A stretch of 64,000 nt of DNA. It comes from Thuidium tamariscinum. Taxonomy: Eukaryota > Streptophyta > Bryopsida > Hypnales > Thuidiaceae. The notes below the pieces were generated by a model. That model was not told the DNA's origin, made no database searches, and saw only the letters and a list, made by a program, of their open reading frames with translations. The stretch lies in contig OX344754.2 in the NCBI GenBank assembly GCA_947034885.2, positions 16,014,501 through 16,078,500 of the forward strand. Direction: 5' to 3'. Position 1 is the first letter of the stretch. The number at the start of each line of letters is the position of its first letter. Below are positions 36,701 to 47,035 of this stretch, piece by piece. Both the position numbers and the translations under genes were made by a program.

Positions 36701-39700
36701 TAAGGTGAACTTTCCTTTCCGCTTTGTCTTTTAGAACTATGTTTTGTATCACTTGTATCCGAGTGTTCTGAATCTTCAAATGTTTCTGGAGGCTTCCATT
36801 TTGAGTCTCGGTAGTCTTATTATGTTCTGTCTTATTAGTGTTACAATTAAACTTGCTAGTCTCAGTACTCTTATATACTAGCGTGATCCGGTGCTGGAGA
36901 CTCGCATGTAGTAAGGTAAGAATGCTCGCGTAAAGTGATCATAATAATGAAATTGAAAGTAAGAGTAAATTAAGTAAAAATTTAAGGGGGGTTAAAGATG
37001 AAAATAATTTTCAATGTTAATTCTAAAATACATGAATGCGTGCATCAATATATGTTTAGTTTCAGGAGTCCTACATATCATTTTGCTAAGCCTTAGTACT
37101 CTTAACATATGATTGTGTATCTCAGTAGTCTTATATATTTAAACTTTACTAGTCTGAACAGTCTTGGTAATCTTATACTTTCAGCCTAGGTAGCCTTTGG
37201 TGGTCTGAATAGCCTCAAAATCTTGTGCATGTATAGTTTTGGTAGTCGTGGTACTCTTGTATGTCTAGTCTTGGTAATTTAGGTGGTCGTGATGCTTATC
37301 GAGGTTCTTATTTAAGTATATTCTTGATAGTCTCAACAATTGAATCTCGGTAGTTTTGGTCTCATTCTATGCTCCTAGTTCTGGGTAATTTCAAAGAGTC
37401 AGTGCCGTACCTTATTTTAGATATCACCCGTCAGAATATGTTTCGTAGGGTAGGGTTTCGAACTGGAAAGAAGAGTGCTGATGATTTTTAGGGTTCTTTT
37501 CAGCGACTAGGAGGTTCTCATACTGACTTATGTATTTTAATCCACCTAGAATTGCTATAAGATCTTCCAACCTAGTCTTGTTTTTTCACTTATAGTGTTT
37601 CGTTTCTGTAGTGTTTCGGATCTTTTGGAGTACATCAACGAAGCTGAGCAGAAGGACAGAGACGCTTTGAAGCGAAAGGCGCGAAAAGCAAAGGTACAGC
37701 AGATTGCGTGGCTGAATTAGTATCTTTCCTAACGGGGATTAGTTTTTACTCAATTTGTTTTCCTCCATAATCTTTTTCCGATTCGTCTGCTGCTAATAAG
37801 TAAATTCTTGTTTACAGCTGCAGGGCAAAGAACTAGGCGCTCCGCAGTCCGTCACATCTGAAGAGGTTCTTGAAATCGATAATGATGTGTCTGAGGAAGT
37901 AGTAGAGATTGTGCTGTCTCCAAAAGCAACAAAGAGTGCTTTGTCGAAAGTATTATCGGATCGTGAGGAGACAATGCCTTCTTCAACAGTTATCCAGGAT
38001 GAAGTTCGTCAAACTGGAAGCTCAGCACCTATCGCAGACGACGAGGAAGGTTGGCAGGAAGCCGTTCCGAGGGCTAGGTCCTTTGGAGCGAACAAAAGGA
38101 GACCCGCTCATGGGTATCCAGGTCAAGATATGTCTCAGAAAGGACCATCTAGTTATCACAGATCTCGAGGTACGGGTAATGCGGGTGTAGGAGATTATAG
38201 CCGTGTTGGGAGAGGCGGTGCTGGTCCCAAGGTGAACAATCACAGCACCGAGAGTCAGCAGCAACATTCTGGAAACCCTGGAAAATCTTCTCGAAATGAG
38301 ATGAGTAGTGCTGTGAGGCGGACGCTTGCGGCCCTTGCACAAGGTGCCTTGTCGACTAAGACAGGCCTTGCGCAAGTTGCGGCGGTAGTACCCGAGTCCA
38401 CCCTTGAGAAAAAAGCTCATGAAAACGAGATCGCTGAGGCTGCAGTTGCTCAACTTCCTGCCCCAGTTCGTCAGCCTTCGATCAAGTTCTCCAAATCTGG
38501 AGTTTCTGGGAAAGGATCATTTTCTTATAAGGAAGTTGCCCTCACTTCCCCTGGATCAATGTTGCAATTTCGCTCTGCGTTGGAAGGATCAGCTGTCCCG
38601 GACATTCCACAGCAGAGTGAAATTGTTGCTACGGTTCCTGTTGAGGACGTCAAGTCAGTGGAGGTTACTTCCGGTGAAGCCACTCCAATTGAGGCCGTTG
38701 ATGTAGAGACTCCTTCAGTCGAGGGTTCTACAGTAGAGGACGTGGATCATAAGAAAGATGTTGAAATGATCAGTATTGATGTACCATCTATTCCATCTTC
38801 AGCAGAGGCGGGACCTGAGGAGGTGGAACCTGAGGAACGGATTATTGAAACTGTTGAACCTTCTCCGCATAGTCGGTCAGTGGAGACTCCTCTCCAAGGT
38901 TCAGGTGGGATAAGTATCGGTTCGGCCTCAACTGAAAGTGAAAATCTAGATTCCAGGACAGTTGAAGAACAGAAGTCTGCTTCCGTTTTAAACGCTTCTG
39001 ATGGAGGTACCGAATTTAACTTGAAAGTGGACTCAAGCGTCCATGATAAATCGGCACCTGGAAGTGATGACGATTCTGCTGCTGCAGCCGCCGCAGCCGC
39101 GAAGAGACTCTCAGCCGCAGCACCACCATTTAACCCGAATGGTGTTTTGCCGAAGATTTCATTACCAGTACCTAGGGCAGTCGTTACCCCAATCAAGGAT
39201 GGAAGAAGTCCTCCCGTTGCAGGTCTTCGCCCACAGATTCCTTTTCCACCTGCACAAGTCCCTGCTACAGTGGCTATTACACCAATTTGCAAAGTGAACC
39301 ATCCGAACTTAGCACCCCTTCCACCGTCCCCGTACCCTTTCCAGTATGAGCCGTATATGGGAGTTATGCACGGCCTCCTGCCGCCATTTCAATCTTTTAC
39401 ACAGGCTCCGTTAGATGAGGGTCAACTCTCCCCTCGTAAGGTTCCTTCTCCCATTATGATGGGAACGAAGAAGATGAACCCAGATGCAGAAGAATTTATC
39501 CCGTCTTATTTGAGAGATTCTCCCAAATTCCCGACGCAGTCTGTTGTGACCACAACGGAGAATCTAGTGGCAGTTGAACCTTTGGAAAGACGGGATCTTG
39601 CTGATTCCCCAGACGTTCTATCCGCCCCCGCAGGCGATAGCAATACCCATGTGACCGAAGTTGATGTGCAATCTCAAGAAGTAGAAACCAACCAGTTAAG

Positions 39701-39812
39701 AGTCAATATTCACGACGTGAGCGACAAATCGTTGGTGAATCCTTTGCCATCTCATATCGAACTTGAGAATGGCTCACCGGTTGTGGAATTAAAGTGCGTT
39801 ACGGTCCAATAA
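30778..39812 (+). CDS. Clustered-mitochondria/REC-type TPR protein
   Basis: This is a plant CLU-family protein, closest in wording to Arabidopsis REC3 (At1g15290) of the REDUCED CHLOROPLAST COVERAGE group. That group acts in cytosol and nucleus and affects how much of the cell volume chloroplasts occupy. Nineteen exons join in phase: 30778-30847, 31115-31176, 31333-31425, 31657-31729, 31997-32431, 32634-32830, 32948-32989, 33103-33381, 33471-33695, 33845-33999, 34145-34601, 34718-34780, 34929-35030, 35174-35907, 36015-36198, 36324-36455, 36592-36704, 37612-37693 and 37818-39812, for 1830 residues. The basic N-terminus [19 protein letters not shown] leads into the CLU N-terminal region. [15 protein letters not shown] and [13 protein letters not shown] mark the CLU domain (about residues 320-500). 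TPR repeats (about 880-1110) include [21 protein letters not shown] disordered tail of about 660 residues carries EGWQEAVP and the PAM2-like [10 protein letters not shown] near residue 1719. The third intron starts with GC, not GT. Confidence 0.95.
36705..37611 (+). repeat. REC intron 17 with degenerate short repeats
   Basis: This is the longest intron of the REC-type gene, about 907 bp where its neighbours are mostly 70-330 bp. Its centre (about 36790-37390) is filled with loose variants of TAGTCTTGGTAGTCT and TCTCAGTAGTCTTAT, spaced irregularly. It reads as a decayed minisatellite. No open frame or splice-like internal exon was found in it. Confidence 0.55.
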
Positions 39813-41188
39813 TGGTGAGATTATTTCCAGCACAGGCTCTCGCTGAATTTGCATACCTCTGATCAGTCCAGTGATACTCTCTGAGAATCACACTGGAGTT
39901 AATGTTTCTCTTAAAGGAGAATGTGACATACACATATGCATTCGAGGTTGAACTGCTTATCTCTCGTGCTAGGTCTCCTACTGGGTCAGCATATGTTTCT
40001 GAATTAAGACAGATTTGAGCAGGAGAATATATTACATGATTTACTGTGTAAAGCAGTGATTAATGTCTCAATTGGGAATCTGCAGATTCGTACATATTGA
40101 AGGGCAACAATTGAGTCGAAAGAGGACGAAAGATCGAAGAAGCTGTACAAAAAATTTTGACAGGAAGTTTTGGAGATGAGAACACCATGATGTGGAGAAG
40201 ATGGCGGAATGGAACTATGGAAGGAGCTCCGTTGTGCAGAGGGTCGATTCTGCAAACAATTAGTGCAGGATTTTCCTGTTAGCATGATTTGCCAGTGTTT
40301 AGGTGCAGCGCATTGCTCAAGCAGCAATCTGTAAGTTAATTGACGGACATTTGGTAGCTAGATGTCGAGTGTGAGGATTGTCTCCTATGAAAATCAGCGC
40401 TACCATCGCTGAAGGAAACTCTACGGACTAGGTAATTAACCCTAGTGGAGTATTTCCAAGGTCTTCGAATCTGCCATCGTACAGAAGATTTTCAGGAGAT
40501 TTATTTGTGAGCAAGCCAGAGCGAGCGGAGTTTGGGATGCTTTGAACTGGAGCTCGATTAGAGTTGGTCTTAGTGTTTTATTAGATTCTTCAAGCGATGA
40601 TTTTTCATCTCGAGGCCCTCAGTTTGAATGGTGAGGCCGCCTGTACCAAGTCTCATTATTTGTGGCCGGCAAGCTATTGTATTACAGTGCTACCCTGAGC
40701 ATTATAAAATCACTTGATTGCGTGTACCATAAATTTTTCCCATTTTGGCATTGGTTTTCGATTAACCCTGAAATGCCTGTCTTGGGTGATTGGAGGGAGA
40801 TGGAAAATACGTTTTTTCTAAGTTAGTGGGTGTAAGTTGTGTTAGTTTTATGCGGACGCTTACGCTCCCCTGAAAGGAACTTCGGCGTGTGTGCGCTCCC
40901 GAAGTTCTCATACAGTTTCTTCAGTTCTGCGGAGACGAGAAGCTCACCGATTGTCGGATGTACGAGGCGCACAGGGCACAGTAGTATGGATGGAAGCAGT
41001 TGCATCTGAGCATCGCTCATTCGCTCCATCGACGATCGCTTCCTAAAATAAAGGGAAAAAAATATCCCTGATTCCCTCCTTTCCAACCACGTCCCCGCCT
41101 TCAGATTCGCATTCATTTCTGGCTGCCATCGCTCCCCTCCCTGCGTGGTTTTGGTGCTGCCCTTAGGGTTGCAGCTCATTCCCTGGCT
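39813..41188. other. REC 3' region and OEP7-like promoter
   Basis: The sequence after the REC stop has balanced composition for several hundred bases and probably includes the 3' untranslated region, possibly with an intron. No coding region is supported. The last 150 bases before the OEP7-like ATG include a TTAGGGTT box, the reverse of a telo-box, at about 41164-41171. Confidence 0.45.
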
Positions 41189-41440
41189 ATGGCGAACCAA
41201 CAGCGGGGTCGCGGGCTGTTCGGCACCCTGCTTGTGGCAGCGGCGGGCATTCTTCTGACGTGGGCGGCCTTCGAGCTCGCCCTGGCGCCTATTCTCAGAC
41301 CCGCCCGGAGAGCCGTAGATAAGTCCCTGGATCCCAATTACGATGTAGACGACGACGATGTGAAGAAGAACGGTGCGGGGGAGGACAAGGAGAATGAGGA
41401 TCTTGAAGACGGCGTTACTCCCGGTAGTGACAACCGGTAG
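41189..41440 (+). CDS. OEP7-like chloroplast outer-envelope anchor protein
   Basis: An intact single-exon frame of 83 residues. After a short basic N-terminus (MANQQRGRG) there is one membrane segment, about residues 10-33 (LFGTLLVAAAGILLTWAAFE). Positive residues follow (RPARRAVDK), then an acidic, disordered tail. The stretch from the second half of the membrane segment through DKSLDPN, and the acidic run after it, resembles Arabidopsis OEP7, a signal-anchored outer-envelope protein of chloroplasts. That protein has a similar length and the same order of parts. Known from the family: insertion in the outer envelope with the C-terminus facing the cytosol. OEP7 is widely used as a targeting model, but its own biochemical role is not settled. 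The ATG is the first in the frame. Similarity over so short a protein is suggestive, not proof. Confidence 0.75.
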   Translation: MANQQRGRGLFGTLLVAAAGILLTWAAFELALAPILRPARRAVDKSLDPNYDVDDDDVKKNGAGEDKENEDLEDGVTPGSDNR

Positions 41441-41508
41441 CGCACAAGACTTGGCAGGTTGGTGAATTTCGTGAATTTAGCTACAGGAAATCAAGCCTGT
41501 TTTCTCTT

Positions 41509-41512
<4 letters not shown>

Positions 41513-41545
<33 letters not shown>
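41513..41545 (+). repeat. CT dinucleotide microsatellite
   Basis: About fourteen uninterrupted TC units plus a short impure end lie roughly 70 bases after the OEP7-like stop codon. The tract is probably in that gene's 3' untranslated region or in an intron within it. Length variation between individuals would be expected. Confidence 0.85.
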
Positions 41546-43454
41546 AAACTCCCTTTCTTTTTCACAGGTGCTGCAAGGAAGCGCCTCGTTGTATGCTCCG
41601 GGTTGTGAGCTTCTGAATGTATAGCCAATTTTGGGAAGAATTTTGGAATTGTGTGTTGTTTTGTAGGAGTGTCAATGGATCCTGTTATCCTGATTCTGTT
41701 GTGGTCTTTGCTTCCTTCTTTGCTTGCTTGGAAGATGTTAGAGTGAGAAGTTTTTGACGGAGCGTATCCGCTCCATAGGCAATCAACTCATGTTTTACTG
41801 CTTCAATGTGAGCACATTTTAGTAGCAGACCTAGTCTTGTTATTAAATAGGTCCAACTAATCATTATTCTTGTTAGTAAATCAGAGAGAAATCCAAATTA
41901 CTACTAAACACATTACTTGGATACTGTTTGCAAAAGCTATTAGGGTCCAAACTATTATTAACACACGACATAGAACAGACCAAAATTCTGAGTGGACATC
42001 CTCAAAGTCAGGATGTACTCTTTGTGCAAGACTTAGGGGTTGTCGCATGTAGGTAGGTGTTCAGTTTAGATGCTCTAACTTATTAGCAGGGTTTTCATTT
42101 CTTCCATTGATATGCTTTGAATCAAGGTTTTGTTTCCAACTTCACTCGTACTCTTGAAGATTTCTTCCCTGTCAGCTTTGGAACACCATCTGCAGTTGTT
42201 GTCCCGTGCCCCTTTTTCAATTTCTTTTGTATCTATTCTCCATTTTGAAGCAATAAGATGGCAAACTGAACAGAATTTCTCTCTTCTTTTACAGGATGTA
42301 CCCAGACCAGATACATGGTCAGAGGCTTTTAACAGGTGTCTCTTCAGTCAACCAATTTCTTTTGCTTGGAATTATGAAGCCGCTGCAGAACCAACTCCAA
42401 TCAATGGTATCATCGGCTCATGTTCCTGATTGCACTAAGCTTGCATTCGAAACACTTATCGTATAGTTGATTCCTAAATAGCACTTGTGAAATTTTATGT
42501 ATATTAGAAGAATGGTACTTACCAACTCTTGGATTAGGTCTTTCTCTTCAGTAATATCACTAGAATTGGATTCACCAACAGACAGGAACTCTACAGATGA
42601 CAGACACAGAGAGAACATGTGTATACTTGGTTTCACAACTTTGCTTGTCTCATTTTCCTTTGTTGCTTACAATTTGTAATGGATTAGTTTCTAGTCATGG
42701 ATTAAATTTGTGCATGAAGATGCCTAATTTAGTGTCATTCTTTTCATTATGAGCTTTGCATTGAAAAATGCTACATGTGAAGAAGTTTGAGTAGAATCTT
42801 ATGTAAAAAGTGGGTTGCTATTGTAAAAATATGTTCTCTCATAGCATAGCCCATTTGTATCATTTTGGTGTTATAATTTTATTATCTTAGTGTGTGTGAT
42901 ATTTATATTATTCCTATTAATTTTATTGTTATTTATGTTGTCTTTGTGGATTTGATGGATGATAATGTTTTGTTAGAATTTTTCATTGCAATTGAAAGTT
43001 TTAAACCTCTAAAGAAATTATTGGTGGGTGATTACAAGAAACACGTAACATTTTGGGCTTAAAAACTTAGTTTTTGGCCATAGGATTGGCAATGCTACAT
43101 TGTATTATCATTATTATGTGCTTACAATGTTCTGAGAGATCTAGATTGTCAATTTAGAGTGCTTGTAGATTGCAAACATTGATTTAGTACTATGTAGCAC
43201 TAGAGACTACTATGGAGTTCTACAAAGCCATTGAAGCAAAAAGTAGTAAAAAGAGAGTCTATGGACCTTTTTATATTTTGATAATTCAAAAAAATTCAAA
43301 AAAATTCAAAAAATAAAAATAATAGTAAAACATTTTGCTAAACAAGATTATCCTCACATTGTACCAAAGAATTCTTGTAAGAAATATCTTCTTCTTCATA
43401 GCACTTGTATGAAGGAAAGTCACTTTGACCCCATCTATGCAACCTTTTTCTATA

Positions 43455-44222
43455 AACACTTTGGACTGTGTTTACACATGGTAATTAGGAATGGTGTTAG
43501 CTTATACTATTTCTAAAATCACCAATTGAAAAATTGTACCTCCACTATAACATCTTTGAAGGCTTTTGCCACCTCTTTCACCAAACAATCAGCAATGGGA
43601 GCTTTTTGTTCTTTCATTATAACAACAACTCGATGAAGAGCTTCTACCCTTTTCCAAAGAGGAACCCTTGCCCAAGTTTTTTGGGCTGCCTTTGCACTGT
43701 TGATACATCTGTTTACTTTGTCTTGTGTACATGCTATCACATAATAATGTTGCAAGTAGTCTTTTATTAAGAGAAAAAAGATTATTATAAGAGAAAGGCC
43801 TACTCACATGAATTGATAACCTTAATAACAAGAGTCATGTTATTTCTATAATATGGGGCTCTTTTAACCCGTCAAGGCACAACAACTTTTTGATAAAGAA
43901 GGTTTTCAATGAATTGTGCTACTTCAATTTTTATTTCTACATAGATGTGTTTGAAATTTTTAATTTCAATCCTAAAAAAGTAAAGACTACTTTATTTGAT
44001 ATACATGAAATTAATTGTAGAAAATTGTAACCTTTAAATTTTTAGATTATAACAATTTTAGATGACCAACTTTATTATTAAAAATAAAATTTTGAATTTT
44101 TTTTCCAAATCTTCTTTATTTGTATAGAGCAAAGACTAGAAATGTCCAAAAAAATGTTTTTTTTCCATCTCTACTACTCCTTTCATTGGAAAAAAAATTT
44201 TACTAGCTATCTTTTTCCATTA
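43455..44222 (-). pseudogene. Duplicated GAPN exon 2 with flanking introns
   Basis: This block is a close copy of 55717-56482, which holds exon 2 of the GAPN gene and parts of introns 1 and 2. The exon copy (43733-43540) keeps the same 194-base length, open frame and both splice dinucleotides, and encodes ACTQDKVNRCINSAKAAQ onward. Many differences from the source are G-to-A or C-to-T, giving changes such as Ala to Val and Arg to Val in HRVVVI. No other GAPN exons accompany it, so it cannot make an enzyme by itself. Its position 7 kb downstream of the gene's last exon excludes simple in-gene alternative splicing in normal order. Confidence 0.9.
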
Positions 44223-45808
44223 CTACTTTCTAGTAAAATTTTACTAGAAAGACACGTATTTCTTACTTAAAATCTTCTAAAAAGGTCATTACTTAAAATC
44301 TTATGTCTAGGACTATATTTAAAACACCCCTTTTTCTTGTAGTGAAATATAGATATATACATGGAGATTCATAAGACCCAATCACAACAATACCTAATTC
44401 AAAAGTAGAACAATCTTGTACAATGATTCAAAATATTTACATTAATATTCTTAAATGTTGAGAAATTAGTGTTAGACAACCTAATTTCACTATTTTGTTT
44501 AGCTATCAACAAAATTCTTAATCTATTATTAAAGTGGGCTCAAATAGTGTCAAGATTTTTGAAGTTTTGATATGCTTATTTGGTTCTTATTGTAGGAAAA
44601 ATCACTTAGAGGGATATATTTCGAGATGTTAATCTAGAAATGCACTTACATTCCAATCTCAAATTTTTAAGTATCATTCCTGCATACTTAAATGTGCCAT
44701 TATTAATATTATAGCAAGAATTTGCGCTTGTTGTGACTAATATGTTGAATATCATATCTAGTGAACAAAGTTAATAGAATTTTTTGTGAAAATAAATACT
44801 AAAATTTTTAGAATATTATTGATATTTTTAATTTAAAATGTTAGAGAAAAAAATAAATCTTTCTATTATAATTCCTAAAGTTCTAATGTCTCATTTGGGA
44901 ACAAACTAAATTTTAGGTAGGCTTCTATAGTCTCAATTTTTGTTACAATTTTTTGAAACTTTCATTTGAAGATAGAAAAATATAATAGCTTTTGTGTAAT
45001 GTAATATTTACTTGAATTGTTGTCCAAGTGCAAAATTCTTGCCACCCTAAGTTTGAAATAGGATTTGTAGAGCAACATAAAAATATCAAAATGCCAAAAC
45101 AAATTTTTGAACTTCTTTCTTCATAGAAAATATTTCTATCTGCATCGAAAAATTTGATTCATTCTATTTAGACTAATAATGAAAAAATTATGAGAGATTT
45201 TGTTTTCAATCAATCTAAATATTATTTTCAAAAAATAACCAATAATTTTATTATTTGATGCTATTGTAACAATTCAAAAAAATTGATAGGATTTAGTTTG
45301 CTTGCTTAAACAATCTCATTGTTGGGATAATTGTATTTCAATTTAGCTGATCTTAGGCCTATTATTGACTTGGTTTTTCCTTCAATCTCATACCTACTTC
45401 TATTTTTTTAAATTTATAGGATGAAAATCAAGTTGTTGTTTTCAAATTTTTTTTTTAATTATTGAATTTCAACCCAATTTTTTAACATATTTTTCTTTGA
45501 AATTCAATATTGGTAGTGTAAAAATTTTAAGCCTAGAAGATTCAAAGCCTCGAAATCTAGTCATTTTTGGTGTAAAACCCCCAATTTTCTTCACTTCACA
45601 TGCAAATATCTTGTAATCCTTACGGTTAAAGTTTTAAAAAATTCTTTTGATACATTCTTGTGCTAGTCAAATGCAAGATCTACTATTGAATATGTCAAAT
45701 ACCAATTTCTAAAGTTTTTTGCACTTTACAATTAAAAAAAAGGCAATTTTGAGTGGAATTTGATTAAAAACTTAGTAATTAAAAAAAAATATAGAAGGCT
45801 TTGGGGAC

Positions 45809-46145
45809 TAGCATTCTCAAAACTAGCTAAATTTCACTCAGTTTCCACCCAAAAAATCCTTGCGCTACTATTACATTGTTAAAAGGGCCTTCAATGGAGC
45901 CATTTTAGTAAAAATTACAACAAACAATAAAATTTGATAGCCAAGTTACAACTTCTTCTATAGTAGAATTAGCATATATTTAGTTAGTTTTGTCTTATAG
46001 TTCTCCCAATAATCCTTCACAACTTGCAAAATCCTTTCTTTTCTAATTTGTTCTCCTACTCTCTCAAGATAGCCAAAGTTGATGCTTGTTTCTCTTGAAA
46101 GGTAGCATATTGCACTAAATTCCAAAAACAATTTTGAGATCACTG
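45809..46145 (-). mobile_element. hAT-like MITE, minus orientation
   Basis: The element runs from TAGCATTCTCAAAAC to GTTTTTGGA...TTTTGAGATCACTG in plus-strand terms. In reverse it aligns with the MITEs at 8184-8554 and 20058-20398. Flanking octamers TTGGGGAC (45801) and CTTGGGAC (46146) agree at six of eight positions, consistent with an aged 8-bp target duplication. No coding sequence is present. Confidence 0.7.
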
Positions 46146-46158
46146 CTTGGGACTGTAG

Positions 46159-46607
46159 TAGTGATCTCAAAATTGGCTAATTTGCACCAGTTTTCTACGT
46201 GTGAAGTACGTACCATAAATGTTCATTTGAAAAATGACTCCAAAAAAAAGATTTTGAGCCAAATCTTGAAGTCCTAGCCTGAATATGTCGCAATTCAGAC
46301 TATTCATCTAAACGGGGAGTAGCATCTATTTTCTAACTTTGGAGGGTGCATATTAGTAGGCATAGGGCTTTAGGAAGGTGCCAAAACCCCTCAAAAGGAG
46401 AATTAGCTCTTTGTCTTGTAGTGTACTTTCTTACATGTTGCAACTTTGGCTTTTACCCCCCAAATTAAAAGTATACAAAATACTCCACTTTTGAGTCCAT
46501 TTTAATTTACTCCTATGTACGCAAATACAGGTCGCAAAAATAGCTCCATAGTATTGTAGATGTGTAGCCTTCTAGCAAATTAAGACAAATACGTTCTGGG
46601 ATCACTG
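46159..46607 (+). mobile_element. hAT-like MITE with perfect 8-bp target duplication
   Basis: Ends are TAGTGATCTCAAAAT and GTTCTGGGATCACTG, an inverted repeat with few mismatches. Perfect GACTGTAG duplications flank it (46151-46158 and 46608-46615). It lies directly beside the MITE at 45809-46145 and shares its terminal type but not its interior. The 449-bp body has no open frame of interest. Confidence 0.85.
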
Positions 46608-47035
46608 GACTGTAGGGATCAAAGCATCTGCTGAATTACATGATCCAAGATTGCGCCACCATGGAAGACATTTAAAATTTGGATGATAATCATCCAAATG
46701 TCACGACGAACAGAATGTTCCCGTCCACAACCGAGAAGAAGCTGGCGATGGCGGACGAACGGTGACGATGAGCTTCTGCCTTCAGCAATAGCTTTCCTTC
46801 CCTTGTCTCGGATTTTGCTGTGCACGGCTTTTGCAATTGGATAAGAAGCGCCCTCGCAGCGAATGGCTCACGATCAAACGACGGGGCTCCCACACCAGAA
46901 ACCTACGCAATTGCAACAAAACCACAAACGCATCTGCAGTCTCGACTCTGTTTTCTCTTTTGTGAGAATTTCCGCTTCTGTGACTGATTTCAAGATATCT
47001 TAAAACACTTCGAGAAAGAGCAGGTGCTTGCAACA

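Larger units (their letters stand above)
41546..47035. other. Spacer with exon copy and MITEs
   Basis: No intact gene is supported. It contains the GAPN exon 2 duplicate (43455-44222) and two adjoining hAT-like MITEs (45809-46607). Near 42285-42430 a TTTTACAG acceptor-like site is followed by an open frame of about 45 codons, which may be part of the OEP7-like 3' untranslated region. From about 46.62 kb composition is gene-like again, the likely promoter and leader of the MPH2 gene. Confidence 0.5.

Noticed and set aside
37909-39297. Open frames on both strands inside the last REC exon
   Set aside because: They are alternative-frame shadows of the 665-codon terminal exon, which matches the family.
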